Of a stretch of DNA of 64,000 nucleotides, positions 26,267 through 35,814 are shown piece by piece. The stretch's first letter is position 1, and each line of letters begins with the position of its first letter. Under the pieces are notes generated by a model, which searched no databases, was not told the origin of the DNA, and worked only from the letters and a program-made list of their open reading frames with translations. Position numbers and translations under genes: made by a program. Source of the DNA: Planctomycetaceae bacterium (GTDB taxonomy: Bacteria; Planctomycetota; Planctomycetia; Pirellulales; Pirellulaceae); the NCBI GenBank assembly GCA_002724245.1, contig PBOG01000170.1, positions 1 to 64,000 of the forward strand, written 5' to 3'.

Positions 26267-26923
26267 TTAGACAAGCCAGCGACGCACAACCAATCCAAGG
26301 ACGATCGGCAAACCAACCGCAATCGCGATACCCAGCGTCATTTCTTGTCGATGGCCCGCTATATTTCCAGCCGCCGCGTAGACGAGGGATATGACAAAGT
26401 TGCTCACCAAAACAGGTGGCAGAAAACGTTTCCACTGCAGATGATTTACGCCAACTAATAGCACACTGGCCTCAGCCAGTACCGGTACGCCCCGCATCAC
26501 AATCAAGAACAACGGTCCTAGTCGATCGCTCGTCGCCTTCATTCGCTTTAGCTCTTCTTCACCAACAAACCACCGCGTAAAACAGCGACCGCAGGACAGT
26601 GCCAGCGTAAACCCCAGAGCGGCACTCAACGTCATACCGACCCAGGAAGCCAACGTGCCCCAGATGGTCCCTAATTGCCAGCCCGCAAGTGTACTAACAC
26701 CGCTCGACGGAACGGGTAGTAGAATGTCCGTCGAGAGAATACCAATCACCACCAGGGCAGTAATATGTCGGGCAGGCGGAGCCGCACTCCACTCATCAAA
26801 CCACTGGTCCAGCTGCTTGCCAATCGCCAGGAACGGCAACAGCAGGACCACCAGCAATACACCGATCAATAACAACGGGCGTAATAATGATCGCACGGCC
26901 AGATCGCAGTTAGGTCCCAACAA
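26267..26923 (-). CDS. VTT (TVP38/TMEM64, DedA-like) membrane protein
   Basis: A membrane protein of up to 218 residues with about five hydrophobic segments. The family core lies between GILSTDILLPVPSSGVSTLAG and the segment RGVPVLAEASVLLVGVNHL, where the Pro-rich re-entrant loop and conserved Arg are found. VTT proteins act on phospholipid or polyprenyl carriers, some as flippases or scramblases. The first codons read TTG (26923) with no good ribosome binding site, so the true start may be a few codons later (GTG near 26896). It is the first gene of a pair with the MFS transporter. Confidence 0.85.
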   Translation of the reverse strand: MLGPNCDLAVRSLLRPLLLIGVLLVVLLLPFLAIGKQLDQWFDEWSAAPPARHITALVVIGILSTDILLPVPSSGVSTLAGWQLGTIWGTLASWVGMTLSAALGFTLALSCGRCFTRWFVGEEELKRMKATSDRLGPLFLIVMRGVPVLAEASVLLVGVNHLQWKRFLPPVLVSNFVISLVYAAAGNIAGHRQEMTLGIAIAVGLPIVLGLVVRRWLV

Positions 26924-27090
26924 CTCAGCAATAACTTATCGAACTTCTCATTTCCAACCAGCCGGGAAGACGCAGGAAAACACCTGAATCAGCCCGCGAT
27001 TGTTCCACCAACAGACTGAATCCGAACACGGCATCAAGATCGGTGTCAGACCGACACGCCTCGTGCTTGCACACTCTGACAAAGCGCCCT

Positions 27091-28107
27091 CTACGACAGT
27101 TCCTTGGCAGCCAACATAACTCCAAAGAGGTAAGGCGCCACCTCCAAGTGACTGTATCTGGGTTTGCCAAATCGATTGGCAACCAGCTGTTCCTGCAGCA
27201 CTGTTGGAGCACAAATTCCGAACTCCGGATGCGCAAGTGACAACTCCAGAGCTAATACATTGCGGGTCACGTCACCGGCATCCTGTCCCTCAAACACGTC
27301 GATCACGGCAATTTCACCACCGACTTTCAACAAAGCCCTGAGACGTTCCAATAACACCGCCCACGCACTCGGAGCTACAAGCTGCAAGTGATTTGCTAGC
27401 AACACCAGGTCAAACCGCTGCTCCGGCAAATTCACCTCTGAAAATTCCCCCGCCACACATGTCACACGGTCCGCAATGCCGATACTCTCGGCCATTCCCT
27501 TAACCGTCTCCATCGGTTCCGGCCAATCGACCATCGTCACGTTGGCCTGAACGTCGCGATGAGCCAACGTCAATCCCCAAATTCCCGTCCCGCAACCCCA
27601 ATCAAGAATTTGCAGGCCGCAACGCTGGGAGCCGATTCCCAGAACGCGGGCCAATTCGAGTGCTGACGGCGTCATGGTCCATTCCCGTTCAAACATACGG
27701 TTGCGAAACGATCGCCGTGTCTGTTCCGCGCTACCCTCGCGAGCAACATTCTCACCGTCCGCTGGCGCCACCAGCCGCTCCCATTGAGTCTGTCCAAAAT
27801 CGGGGTTCACATCACTCCGCAACCGCATCACTGCAGCGAGTGCGATGTCATCGCCATACTGTTCAACCACCTCTAAGTGGCACAGCAGATAAATCAGTGC
27901 ACGGGTTGTTTCCAGATCAACATCACAGGATTTGGCCAACGTCTCAACTGTGCACGGACCGCGTTCCAGCATGTCAAACACACCGGACGATCGCGCAAAA
28001 CGCAATACGTGATACAGCGCCTGGCGATTGGCCAGATCTGTGTACCTCGTCAGTGTCTTAATTTGTGCGTTATCAGGGTTCGATTGCTGCGAGTCGGCCG
28101 TCGTCAT
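27091..28107 (-). CDS. SAM-dependent O-methyltransferase-like protein
   Basis: A 338-residue protein in the form of small-molecule O-methyltransferases. A helical N-terminal dimerisation/winged-helix part (about 20-110, LARSSGVFDML-type helices, TVETLAKSCDVD) is followed by a Rossmann SAM domain with motif I ILDWGCGTGIWGL, motif II MVDWPEP and FDLVLLANHLQL. Start ATG 28107 (MTTADS) was chosen; the listed frame allows 28122. Such enzymes methylate secondary metabolites or quinones. It stands divergent from the acyl-CoA ligase gene, with a 198-base gap that must hold two promoters. A KAS III gene lies just beyond, which hints at a small acyl-product pathway. Confidence 0.85.
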   Translation of the reverse strand: MTTADSQQSNPDNAQIKTLTRYTDLANRQALYHVLRFARSSGVFDMLERGPCTVETLAKSCDVDLETTRALIYLLCHLEVVEQYGDDIALAAVMRLRSDVNPDFGQTQWERLVAPADGENVAREGSAEQTRRSFRNRMFEREWTMTPSALELARVLGIGSQRCGLQILDWGCGTGIWGLTLAHRDVQANVTMVDWPEPMETVKGMAESIGIADRVTCVAGEFSEVNLPEQRFDLVLLANHLQLVAPSAWAVLLERLRALLKVGGEIAVIDVFEGQDAGDVTRNVLALELSLAHPEFGICAPTVLQEQLVANRFGKPRYSHLEVAPYLFGVMLAAKELS

Positions 28108-28304
28108 ACCAGTTACTTTCACACTCCACTTGAGACCTGATTCCTGGATCCCCCACCTGACCTCGTATCACACTTGGTACATCGCCTCACTACCGACGTC
28201 GAGAGGCACGGGCGATATACTTCAGTACTTCACGCACATCGATGGTAACTTCTCCTGAAAACACCATAAACCCAGGCACTGCGAACTGAAGTGGATCGTT
28301 ACAC

Positions 28305-29861
28305 ATGACACTCAATCTCGGGGCGTTGTTGGCTCATTCATCCCGGAAACATCCTGACACAATCGCGTTGATCGAAAACTCTCGTCAGTTCCGCTACGCG
28401 GAAGTCGACATTCTTGCCCGTCGGATCGCTGGCGCATTGCACGAACTGAATATTGGGAATGGTGAGCACGTCGCGCTGCTGTCTCCGAATTGTTCGGCTT
28501 TTACGATTAGTTATTTCGGAATTCTTTATGCGGGTGCCGTAGTCGTCTCACTCAATACACTGCAATCTGCGGATGAGCTAACGTTTCAATTGACCAACAG
28601 TGAGGCGACGACGCTCATCGTGCATGGCGATTGCCAGGCAACCGGCCTGACCGCGTTCCACCGTGTACCAACCTGCAAACATTTGATCTCGATTGATTTT
28701 GGTAACAGTCTCGCCGCAAACTCCGACGCCATCCCCTTTGAAAAACTGGTCACAGAGGGGACAGAAGTTACAGTATTCCCTGCCATGCCGGATGACACGG
28801 CAGTGATCCAATATACAAGCGGCACCACAGGAACTCCGAAAGGGGCAGAGCTGTCTCACTTCAATCTCTACTCCAACGCACAATATATTTCAGAAAGGGG
28901 ATTCAGCCTTTGGCCTGATCAAATCAACATCCTGGGACCCGGTCATGTGGGGCTAGCCGCCTTGCCGCTGTACCACACGTTCGGACAAACCAACATCCAG
29001 AACGGAATGTTATTTGGTGGGGGAGCCATTACTTACCTGAAGCGATTCACTGCCACTGAAGCCATGCAAGTAATCGCACGTGACCGCGTGACGTTTTTCC
29101 CTGCGGTACCAACGATGTACTTTGCATTGTTAAACGACGATGGCAATGCAAAAGCCAACTTGTCCAGTCTGCAGTTCTGTGTGTCAGGTGGCGCACCCAT
29201 ACCGATTGAGATCAAACGTCAATTCGAAACTCGTTTCAACGTCGCGATACAGGAAGGATACGGACTCACTGAAACCTCCCCTCTGGCTGCAATGCAGAAA
29301 CTCGATGAAACAAACAAAGCAGGAACCATCGGAAAGCCCATAGATGGCGTCGAATTCCAGATCGTTGATGACGAAGGGTGCGCGGTACCTGATGGCATGC
29401 GAGGCGAGCTCCTGATCCGTGGCCCTAATGTCATGAAGGGCTATTTCAGGGAGCCACAAGCCACTGCCGAAGCCCTTACAGACGGCTGGTTTCACTCTGG
29501 CGACATCGCAACGATCGATTCTGAAGGCGATATTTTCATCGTCGACCGCAAGAAGGACATGATCTTAAGAGGCGGCTACAACGTTTACCCGCGGGAAATA
29601 GAAGAGGTGCTGTACACACACCCTGCGATCAAGGAAGCGGCTGTCATTGGAGTATCAGATGACCGTTACGGGGAAGAGGTCAAAGCGATTGTTTCGCTGA
29701 AAGCAGATCATCACGTAGCTCCTGATGAGTTAGTGGACTACTGCAAGCAACATGTCGCAGCCTACAAATACCCCAGGATCATTGAGATTCGAGATGAGCT
29801 CCCCAAGGGTCCAACCGGAAAATTACTGAAACGCGAGTTGCGTGCGTCTCACAAGCACTAA
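28305..29861 (+). CDS. Long-chain acyl-CoA ligase, AMP-forming
   Basis: A 518-residue ANL-superfamily enzyme. It adenylates a carboxylate and loads CoA. Motifs: P-loop-like YTSGTTGTPKGAELSH, GYGLTETSP, the hinge DRKKDMILRGGYNVYP, and the C-terminal catalytic Lys in PKGPTGKLLKREL. No signal or membrane segment, so cytosolic or peripheral. Length and motifs fit the medium/long-chain fatty acid group. It lies between a divergent methyltransferase and a convergent KAS III gene. A related set, FabH-like OleA with ligase-like OleC, makes long-chain olefins, but OleB and OleD are not seen here. Confidence 0.92.
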   Translation: MTLNLGALLAHSSRKHPDTIALIENSRQFRYAEVDILARRIAGALHELNIGNGEHVALLSPNCSAFTISYFGILYAGAVVVSLNTLQSADELTFQLTNSEATTLIVHGDCQATGLTAFHRVPTCKHLISIDFGNSLAANSDAIPFEKLVTEGTEVTVFPAMPDDTAVIQYTSGTTGTPKGAELSHFNLYSNAQYISERGFSLWPDQINILGPGHVGLAALPLYHTFGQTNIQNGMLFGGGAITYLKRFTATEAMQVIARDRVTFFPAVPTMYFALLNDDGNAKANLSSLQFCVSGGAPIPIEIKRQFETRFNVAIQEGYGLTETSPLAAMQKLDETNKAGTIGKPIDGVEFQIVDDEGCAVPDGMRGELLIRGPNVMKGYFREPQATAEALTDGWFHSGDIATIDSEGDIFIVDRKKDMILRGGYNVYPREIEEVLYTHPAIKEAAVIGVSDDRYGEEVKAIVSLKADHHVAPDELVDYCKQHVAAYKYPRIIEIRDELPKGPTGKLLKRELRASHKH

Positions 29862-29961
29862 CTGCAAACGCACCACTCAGGCAAGCCAAGGGCATCCCGT
29901 ACGACAGCCGTTGAGCTGCACCGTACAACACGGCTGATCACGAATCCGTTCCAAGCAACCG

Positions 29962-30957
29962 TCAGTCCACCTGCCAAACACAACCTGCCCACGACCATCC
30001 CACTCCGAAACCAATCAACAGATTCTTCATGCCTGCATTGAGTTTCCCTGCAGATCGTAGTTCGCTAAGGACAATCGGGATTGTCGAAGAAACCGTGTTC
30101 CCATAATCACGAAGTACGATCGGCATGTGAGCTTCATCCGTTTCCATGCAATTCCGCAATTGTTCCATCATCTTGCAGGTCGCCTGGTGCATGATAAAGA
30201 AGTCAACATCCGACCGCTGAAGATCTGCCGAAGCAAGTACATTATCGACAAGTTTGGGAATGGCCCCAACCGCAAATGAGATCAAGCTAGGACCATCCAT
30301 ATACAATCCACTTGGCCAGCGTTTACGGTGACGTGGTTGTATTGCATCCTCGACCGGCCGCGCTCCACCATCCGCTACCAGGAGCGTGTCCGCACCACTT
30401 CCATCAGTCCCAAACTGAAAAGCTGACAGTGAGGGCTTATCCCCAGCTTCAATCAAAGTAGCGGCAGCACCATCACCAAAAATAGTCCTTAAACTCCGAT
30501 CCGTCGGGTGAATATATTTGGAGTACGTCTCGGACGTAATCAGCAGGACGCGTTGCGCCGTACCGGCCCGAATAAAACCTTCTGCAAGTGACAACCCGTA
30601 CACAAACCCGGAACACCCCAGGTTGAAATCCAAAGCGCCAACCGTCGTCGGCAAGCCGAGCCGTTCCTGGAGCAGACAAGCCGTTGTCGGAAGCGGGTAA
30701 TCCGGAGTCTGCGTGCATAGCAACAAGAAATCAATCGACGCAGGATCGATCGAATTCTCCTCGAACAACTTCCTGGCGGCCTCAACTGCAAGATCAGAAG
30801 CACACTCATCCGGCGCCGCAATGTGCCGTCTGGCGATTCCTGTCTTGGAAAAGATCAGGTCCAGATCCCAAGACGGAAACTCCTCCTGCAATTGCTCATT
30901 GGTTTCCACCTTGCTTGGAAGGTGAATGGCGATCGGGCCAATCGATGCGTATTTCAC
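29962..30957 (-). CDS. 3-oxoacyl-ACP synthase III-like thiolase-fold enzyme
   Basis: A 331-residue KAS III. It condenses an acyl-CoA with a malonyl carrier. The active-site triad is visible: Cys115 in NLGCSGF, His near 257 in IMHQATCKM, and Asn in DYGNTVSS. The start GTG 30957 (MKYASIGP) gives normal family length; the frame runs up to 31074, but that part is not family-like. The enzyme could be housekeeping FabH, but no fab or acp genes are nearby. With an acyl-CoA ligase next door it may instead serve a specialised lipid or signalling product. The gap to the DUF1501 gene (281 bases) holds divergent promoters. Confidence 0.9.
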   Translation of the reverse strand: MKYASIGPIAIHLPSKVETNEQLQEEFPSWDLDLIFSKTGIARRHIAAPDECASDLAVEAARKLFEENSIDPASIDFLLLCTQTPDYPLPTTACLLQERLGLPTTVGALDFNLGCSGFVYGLSLAEGFIRAGTAQRVLLITSETYSKYIHPTDRSLRTIFGDGAAATLIEAGDKPSLSAFQFGTDGSGADTLLVADGGARPVEDAIQPRHRKRWPSGLYMDGPSLISFAVGAIPKLVDNVLASADLQRSDVDFFIMHQATCKMMEQLRNCMETDEAHMPIVLRDYGNTVSSTIPIVLSELRSAGKLNAGMKNLLIGFGVGWSWAGCVWQVD

Positions 30958-31238
30958 CAAACTGTGCCTGACTGGACCAGTGGAATGAACGAGAGCTTCA
31001 AGGCGTAGAAGCGGGTGCCAGTGCCGGCGAAATATCGAGGTTAGACAGCTGCTTCCCGGTAGCGAAGTGCACACAACTTAGCGGCGCCAGGGAAAGCGGT
31101 CAATTGCCGGGTAGCGAGTCACTACTCGACATTGCGAGAACACTGTGGCTCAGCGATAATATGAGTAGCAGGCGCCGGCTCGACCGAAAACCTTGGCTGG
31201 TAACAAGCGCACCAACACCCCGCAACGTTTTGGGATCA

Positions 31239-32657
31239 ATGCACATTTCTAGACAGAGCAGTATGCCGTACGACCGGCGGGATCTACTACGGGTCGGTGC
31301 GATGAGTGTGGGTGCCACCGCGCTCGCTGCATGTGGTGAAACATTGCCCGGTGCTCCACGTACACCGAGCGACGCCAAATCGGTGATCTACTTGTGGATG
31401 GGTGGAGGCGTCACCCATATCGACTCCTTCGACCCCAAACCGACGGCCCCAACAGAAATTCGCGGTACCCTGGAAGACATCGCAACATCACTTCCCGGCG
31501 TGCGGTTCAGCGAGACAATTCCCCGGCTGGCAGAAATGGCTGACCAGCTGGCAATTCTCCGCAGCTACTCACACGACAGTAACGACCATCTGCTCAGCCA
31601 GGTTTTTACTTTGTCTGGCAGGAAGGTCGATCGCGCCCACCTGTTCACTGAACCCAACATCGGCTCTGTGGTAGCACGGACGTTGGGAGCCCGTCGTGGC
31701 TTGCCAGCCTATATCGCAGTTCCCGGCATCACGCGTCCTGGTCCACCACCCCACAATTTTTTTCTCGGTGGTTGGCTGGGTAGTCAATACGCGCCCTATT
31801 GCCTTTGTGGAACTCCGGAACAACCCGACTTCACGGTCGGCGAAAAAGAGGAACATCCGTCTGCCTTGGTCGAGGAAAACTGGCAACCCAGCTCACTTAA
31901 CGTCACCACTCGTCAGTTGCGGCGTTTAGGAGGTCGGTCGCGGCTACGAGAACAACTCGATAACGCCTTGCGATCTCTTGAACAAAGTGATGAAACGATG
32001 CGCAGTGCGGAAACCAAGTTTCGAGATGCACTACGTCTCCTGCAAAACCCTGCGATTCGATCTGCATTTGCCATTAGTGAAGAACCGGCAACCATTCGCG
32101 AAGAGTACGGCCGGACCAAGATCGGTGGTCGCTGTCTCCTGGCACGGCGCCTCGTTGAAGCCGGTGCGCGATTCGTCATGGTCGATTACGGCTATGACCC
32201 TGACTACGGAAATGTCTGGGATAACCACAATGCCGCATCACAAAAACATCCGCCGATTCAGGAAATGACGAAACGGGGCTACCACCTGGCCGGTATGGAT
32301 CAAGCTTTCGCCGCACTGGTCCGTGACCTTGCGCGCCGCGGGCGACTGGCAGAAACGTTAGTCGTATTTCTCACTGAATTTGGCAGGACCCCTCGAATCA
32401 ACGCCCGCGGCGGGCGTGATCACTGGGGGGCTGCAGGCTCCCTGTTTTTCGCCGGTGGCGGTGTGAAGGGCGGACAAGTCATCGGTGCAACCGATGCGCA
32501 CGCGGCCGAACCGGTTTCCTCCGGGTATTCACCCGCTGATGTCGCAGCCACGATCTATTCTGCTGTTGGCATCCGATCTTCCTCGATGGTCAACGACTTT
32601 CAAGGACGTCCACGCCCCATCCTTGAACACGGCCGTTCCATTCCTGGTTTGCTGTGA
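31239..32657 (+). CDS. DUF1501 protein, TAT-exported sulfatase-like
   Basis: A 472-residue planctomycete DUF1501 protein, distantly like alkaline phosphatase/sulfatases. A TAT-type signal is seen (YDRRDLLRVGAMSVGA, ending near ALAACGE, which also resembles a lipobox Cys). Motifs include WMGGGVTHIDSFDPKP, a metal-site-like Asp region, LAILRSYSHDSNDH, and near the C terminus TEFGRTPRINARGGRDHWG. The start is ATG 31239 or 31263; 31239 has GGGA a few bases upstream. Family members usually follow DUF1549/DUF1553 genes and work with them outside the cytoplasm. Here it stands alone, with no such partner within 20 kb. The catalytic role of DUF1501 is not established. Confidence 0.9.
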   Translation: MHISRQSSMPYDRRDLLRVGAMSVGATALAACGETLPGAPRTPSDAKSVIYLWMGGGVTHIDSFDPKPTAPTEIRGTLEDIATSLPGVRFSETIPRLAEMADQLAILRSYSHDSNDHLLSQVFTLSGRKVDRAHLFTEPNIGSVVARTLGARRGLPAYIAVPGITRPGPPPHNFFLGGWLGSQYAPYCLCGTPEQPDFTVGEKEEHPSALVEENWQPSSLNVTTRQLRRLGGRSRLREQLDNALRSLEQSDETMRSAETKFRDALRLLQNPAIRSAFAISEEPATIREEYGRTKIGGRCLLARRLVEAGARFVMVDYGYDPDYGNVWDNHNAASQKHPPIQEMTKRGYHLAGMDQAFAALVRDLARRGRLAETLVVFLTEFGRTPRINARGGRDHWGAAGSLFFAGGGVKGGQVIGATDAHAAEPVSSGYSPADVAATIYSAVGIRSSSMVNDFQGRPRPILEHGRSIPGLL

Positions 32658-32850
32658 GATAGACGCGGCACCACAACAAATCAAACCTGCGTAATTGGTC
32701 TCGCCATGCACGCTTGCTGGTACTCGTGCGTTCTCTTCCCTCACGGAAAATACGTACTGGCCGCCATCAGCTGCAAGAAACAAGTAGGCACAGATTTCAG
32801 CAGCGGACCTCTCCGCGTCGCCTGCGCTATGCGGCAGCAGCAACGATCGG

Positions 32851-33126
32851 TCATGCAGCCCGAGCGATCGGCGAATTCTCCTGATCCGAAACCACCTGCA
32901 CACTGGTTTCGCGCGTCTGTCCATTCGCATCGACGAACACCAGCCGGCCGGCCGCCAGCTCCCAAACAACCACGAGCCCGTCGGCGCAGAATTTTCGGCC
33001 CCACAAGAAGCCATCGCGCAAGAGCAGGGATTCTTCCCAACGAACCGGTAATCCCGGAGCAACTTCCTGCTGCCACGCGTCCATCAGCTGCTGCACAGCG
33101 ACGATTGGATTTTTGGGCTGACTCAC
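32851..33126 (-). CDS. Small hypothetical protein
   Basis: A 91-residue protein with good coding composition. GTG at 33126 has GAGG seven bases upstream and is preferred over TTG 33138. It reads as a helical start (AVQQLMDAWQQEVAPGLPV) followed by alternating beta strands (GLVVVWELAAGRLVFVDANG) and a charged tail. No signal or membrane segment. No family is recognised; the fold could be a small mixed alpha/beta domain. It converges on the DUF1501 gene with a 193-base spacer. Confidence 0.6.
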   Translation of the reverse strand: MSQPKNPIVAVQQLMDAWQQEVAPGLPVRWEESLLLRDGFLWGRKFCADGLVVVWELAAGRLVFVDANGQTRETSVQVVSDQENSPIARAA

Positions 33127-33138
33127 AACTCGCCTCAA

Positions 33139-33566
33139 TATAGGTAGCCTGGTTCAGGTAGACAGAAATTTCCATGACCGTTACGGCACATCAGTCAGGT
33201 CTTGACACCATGCCGCATCGCACCGACCTTCCCAGTAATTCTGATCGGCATCTCGCCCCCCAACTAATGCGGCCCGACACAGACAACCGTCAATTTTCGC
33301 CCCATTTACCCAGCCCCCTTCTTCAGGCCAGAATGAAGGGTATGAGAAGCGGTCCTGCTAACAGATGTGGTTCACGGGAGCTGGCTGTGCACTACCAACC
33401 AGCTGCCTCGGCAATCGGGCAATGGTCGACAAACTCGAATGCGTTGGGCCTACGCCCACTCGCCTGCCGCAATTTCGCTTATCTGACAGCAAACGACGAG
33501 CACCGCAATTCCGATGGGATAACGGAAAAGAGAATCATCCGCAGCTCGAGCCTGCGACCTGGCAGC
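33139..33566. other. Intergenic region without a supported gene
   Basis: About 430 bases upstream of the small hypothetical gene and downstream of the tRNA terminator. A long plus-strand open frame crosses it, but it also runs through the tRNA gene, so it is not coding. Nothing else was recognised. Confidence 0.5.
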
Positions 33567-33604
33567 AAAAAAAACAGGCCGGCTGGAAATTTCCAGCCGG
33601 CCTG
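33567..33604 (-). terminator. Rho-independent terminator of tRNA-Ala
   Basis: The 30-base sequence at 33575-33604 is a perfect palindrome with GC-rich arms (CAGGCCGGCTGG and its complement) around AAATTT. Read on the minus strand it is followed by eight T (33574-33567). It begins four bases past the tRNA 3-prime end, a textbook short tRNA transcription unit. Confidence 0.93.
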
Positions 33605-33608
33605 TGGG

Positions 33609-33681
<73 letters not shown>

Positions 33682-34124
33682 AGCATCTGCGTACAACAAC
33701 ACACGTATTCCTGACAAGGAATAACCGCTCTCAGACGACGGGAACTCTGAACCGAAAACTCAACTCGATGGCGTCGTTTTCAGCAGGCACTATGTTGCGA
33801 AATAAGACTGCGCTGCTAAATAGCACTGCACCGCAGAACAACAAAGTATCCCAGAACAACGACGGTCCCGGAACACACAGGCGCCTGAGAATTCACACGT
33901 CAAACTCTGACAGGTTGGTGCAAGTTCTTGTCCACCAGTGGTCTCGATATTCTAGTACCCGCTCTACGCACTGTCCATAACCGCTCAGGAGTGGCCGAAA
34001 AACAAGCCGGCTGCAACTACCAAGTCCACCACCACGAACACCCCGACAGACAGTGTCCGCACAATACTTCGCGCTGACGCGCCAATACTGCCAGTCAGCC
34101 ATGCCGCGAGTCGGTGCGTCAAGA
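33682..34124. other. Intergenic region without a supported gene
   Basis: About 440 bases upstream of the tRNA and downstream of the leftward small helical gene. It should contain the tRNA promoter. No gene with convincing composition was found on either strand. Confidence 0.45.
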
Positions 34125-34472
34125 CTAATTGTCAACTTCCAGAAGCTCCGAAATCTCACCAACCGCCGCTGACAAAGACTGGGCAGCCATCAAAAAATTG
34201 GTGTGACTTGAAATCTCAGGTTGAATCTCCAGAAACAAATCAACCGTGCGACGCAGCTTGGACAACTTCTTCCTGGCCTGTTTCAGATACGCCTGCTCAT
34301 CCTTGGCCCGATAGGCTGCGCCTAGTGCCAGCATGTAATCATACAGTCCGCGATGCACCTCGCGCAACTCATCGTCTTCTTCCGCTTCTTCACTGTGCTT
34401 GAGGAAAGTGCGCACCATCCAAACATGGCTTAACAATCTGTCAATCTTTTGCATCAGGGATTCATTCGTCAT
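34125..34472 (-). CDS. Small helical hypothetical protein
   Basis: A 115-residue protein predicted almost all alpha-helical, with amphipathic heptad-like runs (MQKIDRLLSHVWMVRTFL, VDLFLEIQPEISSH). No Cys, no signal and no membrane helix, so cytosolic. The middle (DDELREVHRGLYDYMLALG) is acidic, then a basic run AYLKQARKKLSKLRRTV. It could be a helical bundle adaptor or dimer; no family recognised. It lies 108 bases after the internally duplicated membrane-protein gene on the same strand. Confidence 0.7.
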   Translation of the reverse strand: MTNESLMQKIDRLLSHVWMVRTFLKHSEEAEEDDELREVHRGLYDYMLALGAAYRAKDEQAYLKQARKKLSKLRRTVDLFLEIQPEISSHTNFLMAAQSLSAAVGEISELLEVDN

Positions 34473-34580
34473 GGTACGTCAAACCCGTTCAGGACGGCCA
34501 CCAGGTCAGTGGCCAGCTGCTTCCGTCAATAACGATACGGCCAGATCGCTATTCGCGTCCACACGCAGCTGAAACCAACT

Positions 34581-35606
34581 CTAATGCGACTGCGGTTTCG
34601 GCGCGAACACAAGTACGCCTACCGCCCCAACCACAACCATTATCAAACTTACATAGAACTGCGACGGCAATGGCACATCTCTGACGCCATTTAGCAACTC
34701 CATCGCCGTATTCACGACGGGAGCGACACCGAACACCAGCGGCATCACGAAGATTGGTTTACCGCCGAAATTAAAAGCCAGGATGATCCCCAGAGCACCA
34801 ATGGCCCCTGCCGCTCCACCAGCAAGAGACCAGACCGTCCCAGCCACCTGCCAACTACCCACCTCACCTGCAGTAATCAAGATCGGAGTCGGAACGATCA
34901 CAGCGATCACCAGGTAGGCCAGTCCGACACACAACAAGGGGCGCAAACGACTCCCCTCCATCTTCATCTGGCCTCGATGCAAAACCGGACCGTAAATTCC
35001 CCAGCACAATGCCGTTAGTAATATAGACAGCACGACCAACAGCAAGTCAAAGACGCTCAATTTGATGATGTTTCCGCCACCCTCTTTCGAGAAGAACATG
35101 ACTCCCGCCGCACCGACGGCAACCACAACGATCGCGGTGATAAAGATCTTACTGGTCTCGCGAAAAGATCTGGCCATGAACATCGTGGCCAGGGTGTTTA
35201 CGACGGGTGCAAGACCGAACACCAGCGGCATCACATAGACCGGCTTGCCACCGCTTTTGAACGCCATAATGATCCCTAAGGCGCCAATTGCTCCTGCGGC
35301 ACCCGCCGCCAGCGACCAGAAAGCACCACTGGAAGTCCATCTACCCTGCTCTCCATAAAACCGAAGTGCCAACAGCGGGACCAGCACTGCCACCAGAAAA
35401 TAGGCCAACCCCACACAGATCAACGGTCGCAAGCGGCTCATCTTGGGTGGACCTGCTGGCTTCCCATCCTGGAGGACCTCTGCTGGATCTTCACCTAACC
35501 CAACCTGCCCCTTATGCAGAACAGGACCGTAAATCCCCCAGCTAACAAACGTCAAAGCTACAAATGGAAGCACAAGCAAATATCGCATCGCTGGTCCATT
35601 CGCCAT
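34581..35606 (-). CDS. Polytopic membrane protein with strong internal duplication (DMT/EamA-like)
   Basis: A 341-residue membrane protein of about ten hydrophobic segments made of two alike halves, roughly 10-165 and 185-335. Both halves contain WGIYGPVLHxGQ, then RLRPLxCVGLAY, then WSLAxGAAGAIGALGII, then GGKPxxVMPLVFGxAPVVNT. The halves agree at about two-thirds of positions over these blocks. Such repeats resemble drug/metabolite or sugar (RhaT-like) permeases, where each half gives five helices. The first half has a Pro/Gly/Glu-rich insertion after the first helix. ATG 35606 or 35588 could be the start. The substrate is unknown. Confidence 0.8.
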   Translation of the reverse strand: MANGPAMRYLLVLPFVALTFVSWGIYGPVLHKGQVGLGEDPAEVLQDGKPAGPPKMSRLRPLICVGLAYFLVAVLVPLLALRFYGEQGRWTSSGAFWSLAAGAAGAIGALGIIMAFKSGGKPVYVMPLVFGLAPVVNTLATMFMARSFRETSKIFITAIVVVAVGAAGVMFFSKEGGGNIIKLSVFDLLLVVLSILLTALCWGIYGPVLHRGQMKMEGSRLRPLLCVGLAYLVIAVIVPTPILITAGEVGSWQVAGTVWSLAGGAAGAIGALGIILAFNFGGKPIFVMPLVFGVAPVVNTAMELLNGVRDVPLPSQFYVSLIMVVVGAVGVLVFAPKPQSH

Positions 35607-35814
35607 GAAGTTATCACCATCGGATCACATTCCCAGCTCCACACCGAACTGGAACCACAGCGTGCTACAGTGTACACATCAGGGGACCACGCCACACCCG
35701 CCACACTACTGTCGATATTCTCCGCAACATGTACTTGTCAGCTGTGCACGATTGCCCAAACTATTGAGAGACGGTTGTGGACGGGTACCCAAATAATGCT
35801 ACAAGGAAAAACAC

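Noticed and set aside
28305-30957. Full olefin (Ole) biosynthesis locus
   Set aside because: Only KAS III-like and ligase-like genes are present; no OleB or OleD homologue is nearby.
32529-33062. Minus-strand frame overlapping the small hypothetical gene
   Set aside because: Competing frame 32851-33126 has a better start site and composition.
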